A DNA stretch of 5,315 nucleotides from the NCBI GenBank assembly GCA_938073845.1, contig CALJEO010000084.1:1-5315 (forward strand). Reading direction: 5' to 3'. The DNA is from an uncultured archaeon. Its GTDB lineage: Archaea; Korarchaeota; Korarchaeia; Korarchaeales; Korarchaeaceae. This document shows positions 1 through 5,197 of this stretch, in pieces (the stretch's first letter is position 1; each line of letters begins with the position of its first letter). The position numbers and the translations under genes were made by a program. Under the pieces are notes generated by a model. It did no database searches. It saw nothing but the letters and a program-made list of their open reading frames with translations, and was not told where the DNA came from.

Positions 1-145
1 CATGAACGTCACCTAAAACTATTTTACGAGGAATATTCCTTACTAACTCTTCCCTTAAGAAAGATCGGACTTCCTTGACTTCCCTCAGAAATTTCTCAGT
101 TAGCTCTTCACTTTTTTCAATTTCATGGGGCGACACGATCATCAT
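1..145 (-). CDS. hypothetical protein, N-terminal part, runs off the left edge
   Basis: An open frame of 48 codons starts at ATG 145-143 and continues past base 1 on the minus strand, so only the N-terminus is visible. It reads MMIVSPHEIE, then a strongly charged helical stretch (about residues 8-38, rich in Glu, Lys and Arg) and a hydrophobic strand-like end (KIVLGDV, residues 41-47). I do not recognise the family. The start is uncertain: ATG 145, ATG 142 and GTG 136 all lie in frame. A TATA-like box at 159-166 would place transcription near base 135-136, which favours a leaderless GTG start. A second box at 173-180 would suit the ATG codons. The amphipathic, charged pattern and the lack of stops support real coding, but no homology can be named. 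Base composition is more AT-rich than in the genes to the right. Confidence 0.6.
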   Translation of the reverse strand, partial: MMIVSPHEIEKSEELTEKFLREVKEVRSFLREELVRNIPRKIVLGDVH

Positions 146-157
146 CGAGTTGCAAGA

Positions 158-173
158 ATATATAAGCGTTTTC
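158..173 (-). promoter_or_regulatory. BRE/TATA promoter of the left-edge gene
   Basis: On the minus strand a purine-rich GAAAACG (BRE-like, 173-167) precedes CTTATATA (166-159). In archaea the upstream edge of the TATA box normally lies about 31 bases before the start site, which puts the start at about 135. That is one base from the in-frame GTG at 136. The element overlaps the inverted repeat, so its role could be shared. Confidence 0.45.
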
Positions 174-180
174 TTATATA
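159..180. repeat. Perfect inverted repeat, 8-base arms with 6-base spacer
   Basis: The left arm TATATAAG (159-166) and right arm CTTATATA (173-180) are exact reverse complements around the spacer CGTTTT (167-172). Beyond the 8 bases the match stops. Two readings are possible. First, the arms are TATA boxes. Read on the minus strand, the left arm follows a purine-rich BRE-like GAAAACG and would start transcription near 135, at the GTG of the left gene. Read on the plus strand, the right arm points at ATG 203. Second, the layout of AT-rich arms around a 6-base centre resembles a XerA dif-type site. Confidence 0.75.
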
Positions 181-267
181 GAAAAGCAGTTATTGGATTT
201 CTATGACGATTTTAGGATTCTTGAAATGGTCCATGAATCAAAATAAATTCATAGAGCTCTTGATTGG

Positions 268-280
268 TTGGCAATGCCAA
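268..280. repeat. 13-base palindrome, possible operator
   Basis: TTGGCA-A-TGCCAA is a perfect 6-base inverted repeat around one central base. It lies in non-coding DNA about 120 bases upstream of the TATA box of the winged-helix gene. Its size and symmetry suit a dimeric DNA-binding protein, but nothing shows that it is bound. Confidence 0.35.
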
Positions 281-400
281 GTTGGTAGATGAGATAGGAG
301 AGGTGAAAAATCAAATGAGTGGTCCTTTATTCCCTCCTGGGCCCCCGATAGGCTAACTCCATCCTTATTTTTATGCAATACCTAGTTTGATCCATTTTTG

Positions 401-410
401 CTTATAAAAG
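401..410 (+). promoter_or_regulatory. TATA promoter of the winged-helix gene
   Basis: CTTATAAAAG lies 27-36 bases before the GTG start at 437. The expected transcription start is about 432-433, giving a leader of only 4-5 bases. No Shine-Dalgarno sequence precedes the GTG, which fits near-leaderless translation. Confidence 0.6.
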
Positions 411-436
411 GTTTTTATTGAAAAAAATGTCGGATC

Positions 437-1489
437 GTGTATATATACAATAATCCCCCGCTCCCTAAGGTGTCTCTGAAGTACGTGCTGGTCTCGAGGT
501 ACAGTCCAGCTCAAGATCTAGCAGAGGCAGAACCTCTAAGACACCTAAACTCTCTCATAAAGGAGAGGATAGGTAGTAATTGGATCATCCTGACACGCTT
601 CACGGAAGACCTAAGGGAGTACAGCTTCGGGTTCTGCGTGGAGCTGAAGGAGGAGCCGTCTGGTACTTTGGCTGAGCTCTCGCTGGAGCCAAGCGGTTTG
701 AGGGTCACCCTCCCCTGGACCGAGGTCACGCTGAGCGATCCATCTTATGAGACGCTGATACCTCTGGATATCTCCCTCATGAGCATCTTCTCGTTCGGGA
801 ACCCGCAGCTCGTAGTGAGCGAGGGGCTACTCTCGAAAGCACTCTTCTATATGAACCCATCGCTTTGGTCAGATCCTTCCCTAGTTGGAAGCGAGATCTC
901 CTCTACGTATAGGAAGCTCTCTGAGGAACTCGAGCTCGAGAGGAGGTACTACTCATTCGCGAGGGCCCTTCATTTCCTGAGCGGGATCGACCACATCGCT
1001 GAGTTCATGGAAGCCTCCAGGGCCCTCTCTTCATTGGGCATAGCACCTCCTATAACTAAATTGGAGCTCCTACACACACCGGATCTCTCTCCTGCTGAGA
1101 TGAAGGTCCTGAAAGCTCTATGCATTAAGGAGGCTATAGATAGGATCCCTAACCTATCTGACAGGCAGATTAGCTCCCTCCTCTTGGACCTCGTCGGCCT
1201 TCCCTTAGATGCTCAAAGGGCGAGGGTGCAAAGGTCCCTCTCGGGAAGGGGGATGAGGGAGGGCCTCACGCTGACGGAGCTAGCCCTGACGGTGGGGATC
1301 GATAAGGCCTACCTGTGGAGGTACGTGATACCCAGTATGATCGATGGCTACCTGATCAGGGTGGGGAAGGACACGGTTAGGGGGAAGGAGGTGAGGGTAT
1401 ACAGGCCTAACCCATACGTGACATTCGTTAACGACCTAATCCTTACTTACAGCATTAGGATCTCTCATCTCCTGAGTAGGAGGACCTGA
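437..1489 (+). CDS. winged-helix domain protein of unknown function
   Basis: This 350-residue protein has no signal peptide or membrane segment and should be cytoplasmic. The start is GTG. An in-frame TGA at 419 and the TATA box at 401-410 leave no better upstream start. Residues about 276-325 look like a winged helix-turn-helix: LTLTELALTVGIDKAYLWR supplies the two helices, and a charged hairpin (KDTVRGKEVRVYRP) supplies the wing. A second helix-rich segment at about 217-265 (LSPAEMKVLKAL, LSDRQISSLL) may be another HTH. Residues 150-200 are predicted helical and possibly coiled (SEELELERRYY). The N-terminal 145 residues alternate strands and helices and match no family I know. A DNA-binding regulator is an inference from the C-terminus only. 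The stop codon abuts the stop of the convergent thioredoxin-like gene with no intervening base. Confidence 0.85.
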   Translation: MYIYNNPPLPKVSLKYVLVSRYSPAQDLAEAEPLRHLNSLIKERIGSNWIILTRFTEDLREYSFGFCVELKEEPSGTLAELSLEPSGLRVTLPWTEVTLSDPSYETLIPLDISLMSIFSFGNPQLVVSEGLLSKALFYMNPSLWSDPSLVGSEISSTYRKLSEELELERRYYSFARALHFLSGIDHIAEFMEASRALSSLGIAPPITKLELLHTPDLSPAEMKVLKALCIKEAIDRIPNLSDRQISSLLLDLVGLPLDAQRARVQRSLSGRGMREGLTLTELALTVGIDKAYLWRYVIPSMIDGYLIRVGKDTVRGKEVRVYRPNPYVTFVNDLILTYSIRISHLLSRRT

Positions 1490-2737
1490 TCATATCCTAT
1501 CCAGCTTCAGGATCACCTCTATCTCATTGAGCTCAACGTCACCATTACCGTTGGAATCCACCCAGTGTAGTAAGTAGAGCTGATCCTCAAGCTGATTGGT
1601 CTTCATGAAGATGGAAGCTGCCAGCGTACCGAACCTGGTGAACCCCTCTCCAACCACCACGAACCTCCCTTCCCACCTCAACCAGTAAACGATCGCGTAA
1701 TCCTCCTTGCCGAACTTAACGTTTAGATCGTACTCCCTCGACTTCACGTATAGCTTGGCCTCACTACCTCTCAGGAACATGGAGATGCCAGCTATTGAGT
1801 TGAACTCCAGCACCAAGCTGTTCGCCTTAGGACCCCCGAGCAGGACCACGTTATCCCTAGGCAGGGTCTCAGCCCTCCTAGCTTTCTGACTTATCACCTT
1901 AGCTGCCCTCTCATCGTTCTTTCCGTAGAGAACCTCGTAACTCTCGATGCCCCTCGGCTTGTTTGGGATCACCATGATCCTAGCTTCCCTCACCTCGGAG
2001 TCAGCCTCGGCCCTGATTACCCAAGTACCCTCGGAGTCTGGTGTGAAATAAAGCGAGAACTCACCGTTCCCAGCCACCCTGGGCCTCAGGATGACCTTCT
2101 CCCCACTCGGCTTCGTTATGCTGATGTTGACCTTGACGGATGGGGGCTGAACTTCTCCGCTCACCCCCACGGCGTCACCCAACACGGCCACCCTAGGTGC
2201 CTTGAGCGTCATCTTCAGGACAGGTGTCCTGGAACCAACTTCCCTCACCCTCGCTAAGGTATAGGACACCATCTCATCTATCCTAGGATGAAGCCGTGGA
2301 TCCACTACCTCCACGAGGTTGCCCCGCTGATCTATTATCACTACGGAAGCTGTGTACTTCACGCCGAACGCATCTATGGCGTGCCAAGCTTCGGGGAGGA
2401 GTATCCATCCCCTTGGGGGAGATGCCCCTTCGAATGCCTCCTTATCCTTGGCCCGGCCTGTGCTCGAGAGAGGATGAACCGGATCTAGCATCACGACTGC
2501 CAAGACGTACTTCCCACTTGATAACTCGCTATCCGACTTCCAAGCCTTCGATAGGGCCGGGAGGAATTCCCTGCAATGGGGGCACGTCGTCTGAGCGACG
2601 ACTATCACCACGACCTTCCCTCTGAGGTCAGATAGCCTGAACTCTCCCCCTTCGTAAGTGCTGGCTTCGAAGTCAACGGCCAGGAGCATAACCTGAGATA
2701 TCATCAGTAAGACCAGCAGTGGAGTGATGCGTCTCAA
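1490..2737 (-). CDS. exported thioredoxin/TlpA-like protein with Ig-like, S-layer-like and EF-hand segments
   Basis: The 415-residue protein starts with a basic residue pair and a hydrophobic stretch (residues 2-21), a signal peptide or signal anchor, so it should act outside the cytoplasmic membrane. The start codon is TTG at 2737. The first internal ATG (codon 12) would remove the basic end and half of the hydrophobic segment. Residues about 22-165 form a TlpA/peroxiredoxin-type thioredoxin fold with active site C52-P-H-C55 after TT. The usual cis-proline position (the P of G-T-P-T) appears as Ala130 in KYTASVVIID. Residues about 178-256 look like an Ig-type beta domain. Residues about 265-380 resemble the C-terminal domain of archaeal S-layer proteins (VVLLGGP, FGKEDYAIV, GFTRFGTLAAS). 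D394-SNGNGDVELN-E405 is a textbook EF-hand calcium loop. It probably performs disulfide exchange or is surface-bound. The domain assignments outside the thioredoxin fold are less certain. Confidence 0.87.
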   Translation of the reverse strand: MRRITPLLVLLMISQVMLLAVDFEASTYEGGEFRLSDLRGKVVVIVVAQTTCPHCREFLPALSKAWKSDSELSSGKYVLAVVMLDPVHPLSSTGRAKDKEAFEGASPPRGWILLPEAWHAIDAFGVKYTASVVIIDQRGNLVEVVDPRLHPRIDEMVSYTLARVREVGSRTPVLKMTLKAPRVAVLGDAVGVSGEVQPPSVKVNISITKPSGEKVILRPRVAGNGEFSLYFTPDSEGTWVIRAEADSEVREARIMVIPNKPRGIESYEVLYGKNDERAAKVISQKARRAETLPRDNVVLLGGPKANSLVLEFNSIAGISMFLRGSEAKLYVKSREYDLNVKFGKEDYAIVYWLRWEGRFVVVGEGFTRFGTLAASIFMKTNQLEDQLYLLHWVDSNGNGDVELNEIEVILKLDRI

Positions 2738-2766
2738 CTCAGATCCGGAGCGTGTTCCTCACCATC

Positions 2767-2775
2767 TATATTAAC
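2767..2775 (-). promoter_or_regulatory. TATA promoter of the exported thioredoxin-like gene
   Basis: On the minus strand GTTAATATA, preceded by GGGTCAA, lies about 31 bases before base 2744. This predicts a leader of about 6-7 bases before the TTG start at 2737. Only a weak Shine-Dalgarno-like GGATCTGAG precedes the TTG. The rest of the 113-base gap holds no gene. Confidence 0.5.
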
Positions 2776-2850
2776 TTGACCCGTCGATCGTCCAAGGTCC
2801 CCCTTCAGCCCACCGAGCCATCTGGAAAACATTGAGGTGCTACTCCGAGG

Positions 2851-3387
2851 CTACTTAACCTTGAGGTGACTTCCGACCCGGAAGAATCCCCTTCCCCAGT
2901 TGTGGAGCGGTATGTTGATCTCCCTGAAGTTCCACCCACTCCTCTCGTTGAAGAACCTGCTGTCAGCCCTAGCCGATAGTACCTTCCCTATCAACAGCCT
3001 CACGTCACCCATATCCAGCGCCCTCATGAGCCTACACTCCAGGATCCCTATGGCCTCCTTGATCACAGGAGCCCCTATCCTCTCTCCCTTGGCCGCTTCG
3101 AAGATAGAAGACTTGTCCTCCTCTTTCCCACTCCTGCTCCCGACGTAATAGAGCTTTTCTAACGAGGAAATGGGAACGACGTTAACTGAGAAGTCACCGT
3201 ATCTCTCTATGAGCTCGAGCGTCAGGGATTCGGTACCAATAGCGACCATCACGGAGGGAGGCTCTTCTCCCACTGGACTCACCCAGCTGGCCGCCATGAA
3301 GTTCGTCCTCTCCCCATACCTGCCGCTACCTATGACGTAGGCGGGCCTGGGGTGTAGCAGGAGGTAGAACCTCTTGACCTCCATCAT
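2851..3387 (-). CDS. flavin reductase-like, FMN-binding domain protein
   Basis: The 178-residue soluble protein has the length and pattern of the flavin reductase-like/flavoredoxin family, split-barrel proteins that bind FMN and move electrons from NAD(P)H or to partner proteins. Visible family features are RPAYVIGSG (14-22), the N-F-M-A-A-S-W segment (29-35) followed by P-V-G and PPSVMVAIG (43-51), DFSVNVV (65-71), GSRSGKEEDK (83-92), and the long strand pair around ILECRL and GDVRLLIGKV (115-136). It starts at the first of two adjacent ATG codons; the second (3384) is equally possible, and no strong Shine-Dalgarno is seen. It lies 7 bases downstream of the recombinase gene and is probably cotranscribed. 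The natural substrate or redox partner cannot be read from the sequence. Confidence 0.88.
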   Translation of the reverse strand: MMEVKRFYLLLHPRPAYVIGSGRYGERTNFMAASWVSPVGEEPPSVMVAIGTESLTLELIERYGDFSVNVVPISSLEKLYYVGSRSGKEEDKSSIFEAAKGERIGAPVIKEAIGILECRLMRALDMGDVRLLIGKVLSARADSRFFNERSGWNFREINIPLHNWGRGFFRVGSHLKVK

Positions 3388-3394
3388 CGTGGAG

Positions 3395-4204
3395 CTAACC
3401 CCCCCGAGTATTTCCCGAGGTCAGCCTCCGATTTTGACCTTGAACGACGAGCCTGTACTCCCTCTCCACCAGGCTCTGGGATATATCCAAGTACACCTCG
3501 GTAGTCCGAAGGTTGCTGTGGCCCAGGATGTGCTGCAGCACCCTAGGGCTACCTCCCCTCGATAGGAACCAGACGGCGAAAGCGTGCCTGACGGCGTGGG
3601 GATGGGTCCTGAGCAGCTGAGTTACCCACCTCCTCACGGTCCTATCGCTCACTGGGAAGACCCTCCCATCACTCCTCCCTAATTTCCTCAGGAACCCCTC
3701 CGTCCTCTCGGTGAAGTAGACGTACCTGCTCTTATCCCCTTTCCCCCTCACCAACGCGCGCCTGCTGCTGAGGTCAAGGTCCTCCCACCTGAGGGACACC
3801 AACTCACCCACCCTCATTCCCGTCTCAGCCAGCATCGTTATAGCTGCCCTCACCAGGGGCCTAGCCCTCTCCAATATGGCATCTATCTCACTGTAGGTCC
3901 TGATCAGTGACTCATCGACCTTGGGTGGAGGGGCAGGAGACCTTATCTCCTTAGCCAGTGACCTGGCCTCATCGCTGAGGTCCTTCCTACCAGCTACCTT
4001 GAAAAGTCTGGAGAGCATGTAAAGCTGTTGCTTCAGGGTCCTTCTGGCCACGATCGACTCCCTTCTGGAGGCCCATATTCTGACGTGGATGGGCTTGGCT
4101 TCGCTCAGAGGCACCATACTGAGGAAGGAGGAGAAGACCAGCCTATACTTCCTCTTGCTGGACTGGGATAAGCCTGCCAGAGCAGCCTCAACGAGCTCAT
4201 CCAT
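3395..4204 (-). CDS. xerA: tyrosine recombinase, XerA-like
   Basis: The 269-residue protein has two parts. Residues about 1-90 form a SAM-like, core-binding DNA-binding domain (SQSSKRKYRLVFSSFLSM). Residues about 98-250 are the catalytic domain. All six active-site residues of the tyrosine recombinase family can be placed: R131 (TGMRVGELVSLRW), K155 (GKGDKSR), H203 and R206 (HAVRH), H229 (LGHSNLRTTEVY) and nucleophile Y238. The enzyme should cut and rejoin DNA at paired sites through a 3'-phosphotyrosine. Archaeal XerA resolves chromosome dimers at dif. A related integrase of an inserted element is the alternative, but no tRNA, attachment repeat or other phage/plasmid gene is visible. It starts at ATG 4204 behind a Shine-Dalgarno-like GAGGGATC (4209-4216). 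A run of seven G (C7 on the plus strand, 3399-3405) ends the gene, so the last residues depend on correct base calling. Confidence 0.9.
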   Translation of the reverse strand: MDELVEAALAGLSQSSKRKYRLVFSSFLSMVPLSEAKPIHVRIWASRRESIVARRTLKQQLYMLSRLFKVAGRKDLSDEARSLAKEIRSPAPPPKVDESLIRTYSEIDAILERARPLVRAAITMLAETGMRVGELVSLRWEDLDLSSRRALVRGKGDKSRYVYFTERTEGFLRKLGRSDGRVFPVSDRTVRRWVTQLLRTHPHAVRHAFAVWFLSRGGSPRVLQHILGHSNLRTTEVYLDISQSLVEREYRLVVQGQNRRLTSGNTRGG

Positions 4205-4251
4205 TGAAGATCCCTCGCTGTTCTCGATCTCGCTGGACCTGATGGCCCGAG

Positions 4252-4261
4252 ACTTAAATAA
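4252..4261 (-). promoter_or_regulatory. TATA promoter of the recombinase-flavin reductase operon
   Basis: On the minus strand TTATTTAAGT, preceded by GGCAA, predicts transcription from about 4228-4230. This leaves a leader of about 25 bases carrying the Shine-Dalgarno-like GAGGGATC four bases before the ATG at 4204. The element is in the 89-base gap between the recombinase gene and the small-protein gene upstream. No clear T-rich terminator for the upstream operon is seen in this gap. Confidence 0.5.
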
Positions 4262-4293
4262 TTGCCATCCTCCTCATAGGGGGTCGCATGCCA

Positions 4294-4701
4294 TCAGACC
4301 TCTGCGCGGCCCTCAGCAGCCCCACCACCTATCCTGTCAATCAGGTACAGCATGCTCTCCACTGTGAAGTAGATGCCCTCCAGTAGGGACTCCCTGCTGA
4401 GGTGGCAGGCATCTATGTCCTGCTCCACCACCACCACGTCTTCGTTGAGGCAAAGCTTGCAGGGGATCCCCCTGTCAACCAGCTCCCATGAGATCTTGAG
4501 GAAGTCGAGAGCACTCACTTTCAGGCTCAGCGGTGGGTTAGCGGAAGCCAGTATATATACTATGCCCCTTTCCTCCTCTGCCATTACGTATATGATCACT
4601 TCATTCCCTCTCTCCTCTACCATGAGGACGAGCGTCCCCTCGTGCTCAACGGTCTCGATTCCAGCCTCCCTCAGGATTGATTTAGCATCGTCAAGAAGCA
4701 T
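4294..4701 (-). CDS. small acidic protein, YbjN/type III chaperone-like fold, downstream paralog
   Basis: I chose ATG 4701 (135 residues) over the GTG at 4710. GGTGA (4711-4707) sits 5 bases before this ATG, and the N-terminus then aligns with the neighbouring paralog (LLDDAKSIL against GLDEIEEML). The order is helix (3-14), three strands (23-53, IIYVM, GIVYILAS), a PP turn at 56-57, helix (62-77), two strands (82-96), and a final helix (101-124). This alpha-beta3-alpha-beta2-alpha order is that of YbjN and type III secretion chaperone-like proteins. It has no signal or membrane segment. Cysteines 81, 84 and 99 stand out; C99 aligns with C97 of the paralog. It ends in a flexible tail (GGGAAEGRAEV). 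It overlaps the upstream gene by 11 bases, so the pair is translationally linked. The function is unknown, and the fold call is from pattern only. Confidence 0.8.
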   Translation of the reverse strand: MLLDDAKSILREAGIETVEHEGTLVLMVEERGNEVIIYVMAEEERGIVYILASANPPLSLKVSALDFLKISWELVDRGIPCKLCLNEDVVVVEQDIDACHLSRESLLEGIYFTVESMLYLIDRIGGGAAEGRAEV

Positions 4702-5059
4702 GATCCTCACCCAGCCTTCTTAGGAAGGATAGAACGGCGTAGAAGTTCCTCATGAAGGACTGCTTTATGCATCTGGTCTTCAGGAAGGAAGTCACGACGA
4801 CCTCGTTATCCTCACCCAGGTGGTAGGAAGCGAAGTTCATCCTGAAGTTCTCCTCAAGGAGCCTGCGGGCCATCTCCTCAGTCGGAATGAATGGAGGATC
4901 CGTCTTGCCCACGATGACAGTTGTATCAACCTCTGAGAGCACTACTAATGTATAGGAAAGCTCTCCCTCTCTGAAGGAAGTTATCACTGCGTTCTCAACC
5001 CTCCTGTAATCTATGCCCTCCTCTTCCAGCATCTCCTCTATCTCATCCAGTCCTCCCAT
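4691..5059 (-). CDS. small acidic protein, YbjN/type III chaperone-like fold, upstream paralog
   Basis: The 122-residue soluble protein is the first gene of a two-gene operon. It shows helix (3-14), three strands (23-50), a DPP turn (54-56), helix (58-71), two strands (73-79 and 85-93) and a C-terminal helix (98-116). This is the same order as the next gene, with the proline pair and one cysteine (C97) in register, so the two look like an old tandem duplication. Overall identity is low. Proteins of this fold in bacteria (YbjN, CesT/Tir chaperones) form dimers and bind partner proteins. Such a role here is only an inference. The start at ATG 5059 coincides with the transcription start predicted from the TATA box, and no Shine-Dalgarno precedes it, so the mRNA is probably leaderless. 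Confidence 0.82.
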   Translation of the reverse strand: MGGLDEIEEMLEEEGIDYRRVENAVITSFREGELSYTLVVLSEVDTTVIVGKTDPPFIPTEEMARRLLEENFRMNFASYHLGEDNEVVVTSFLKTRCIKQSFMRNFYAVLSFLRRLGEDHAS

Positions 5060-5082
5060 AAGGTGAAATGGGGCTTCTCATT

Positions 5083-5095
5083 ACAAAAGCTTTTG
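5083..5095 (-). promoter_or_regulatory. BRE/TATA promoter of the small-protein operon, within a palindrome
   Basis: On the minus strand CAAAAG (BRE-like) runs into CTTTTGTA (5090-5083). Counting 31 bases from the upstream edge of that box gives 5059, the A of the ATG. The core CAAAAGCTTTTG (5084-5095) is a perfect 12-base palindrome, so it may also bind a regulator or be symmetric by chance. Confidence 0.6.
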
Positions 5096-5107
5096 CCTCA
5101 CGTGATG

Positions 5108-5120
5108 ATGGTAGCACCAT
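5108..5120. repeat. 13-base inverted repeat between divergent promoters
   Basis: ATGGT-AGC-ACCAT has 5-base arms around a 3-base centre. It lies between the promoter of the small-protein operon and that of the radical SAM gene, where an operator controlling both could sit. Nothing further supports binding. Confidence 0.3.
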
Positions 5121-5160
5121 TACTAGGTTTCAATGATTTAGTGAAAGTGAGCTCTTCGTC

Positions 5161-5174
5161 AGAAAGCTTTATAG
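5161..5174 (+). promoter_or_regulatory. BRE/TATA promoter of the radical SAM gene
   Basis: AGAAAG (BRE-like) precedes CTTTATAG (5167-5174). Counting 31 bases from the edge of the box gives 5198, exactly the A of the start codon, which predicts a leaderless mRNA. An AGGGGTG sequence directly before the ATG is too close to act as a normal Shine-Dalgarno. Confidence 0.6.
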
Positions 5175-5197
5175 GAGGCTAGAGGGCACTAGGGGTG

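Larger units (their letters stand above)
146..436. other. AT-rich intergenic region without a convincing gene
   Basis: About 290 bases separate the divergent left gene from the winged-helix gene. The stretch is clearly more AT-rich than the neighbouring genes. It contains an inverted repeat at 159-180, a 13-base palindrome at 268-280, a short GC-rich patch near 332-352 and the promoter at 401-410. Two tiny plus-strand ORFs exist: 203-292 (29 codons), and 315-356 (13 codons, preceded by the Shine-Dalgarno-like AGGAGAGGTGA at 296-306). Neither has a recognisable product, so I do not call them as genes. Their codons and the patchy composition could equally reflect decayed sequence. Confidence 0.55.

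Noticed and set aside
96..145. C/D-like pair (ATGATGA and CTGA, minus strand)
   Set aside because: The boxes lie inside the left-edge coding frame, about 39 bases apart, without a terminal stem or inner boxes. This is most likely chance.
427..453. ATG at 427 as start of the winged-helix gene
   Set aside because: It is in another frame and reaches TAA after eight codons. The GTG at 437 is in frame and fits the TATA spacing. A frameshift joining the two is possible but not supported.
2288..2625. Open frames on the plus strand within the thioredoxin-like gene
   Set aside because: They are antisense to a gene with clear domain motifs, and their residue composition does not look like protein.
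3395..3406. Frameshift at the C7 run at the recombinase 3' end
   Set aside because: The run alters only the last few residues, after the catalytic tyrosine. The reading frame is otherwise intact, so there is no sign of a broken gene.
4205..4293. Attachment site or tRNA next to the recombinase gene
   Set aside because: No tRNA-like fold or direct repeat was found beside the gene. The gap holds only a promoter and a leader.
4708..4710. GTG 4710 as start of the downstream small protein
   Set aside because: ATG 4701 has GGTGA at a better distance and aligns with the N-terminus of the paralog.
5102..5108. C-box-like GTGATGA of a C/D guide RNA
   Set aside because: No CTGA D box follows within the spacer, and no flanking stem is seen.
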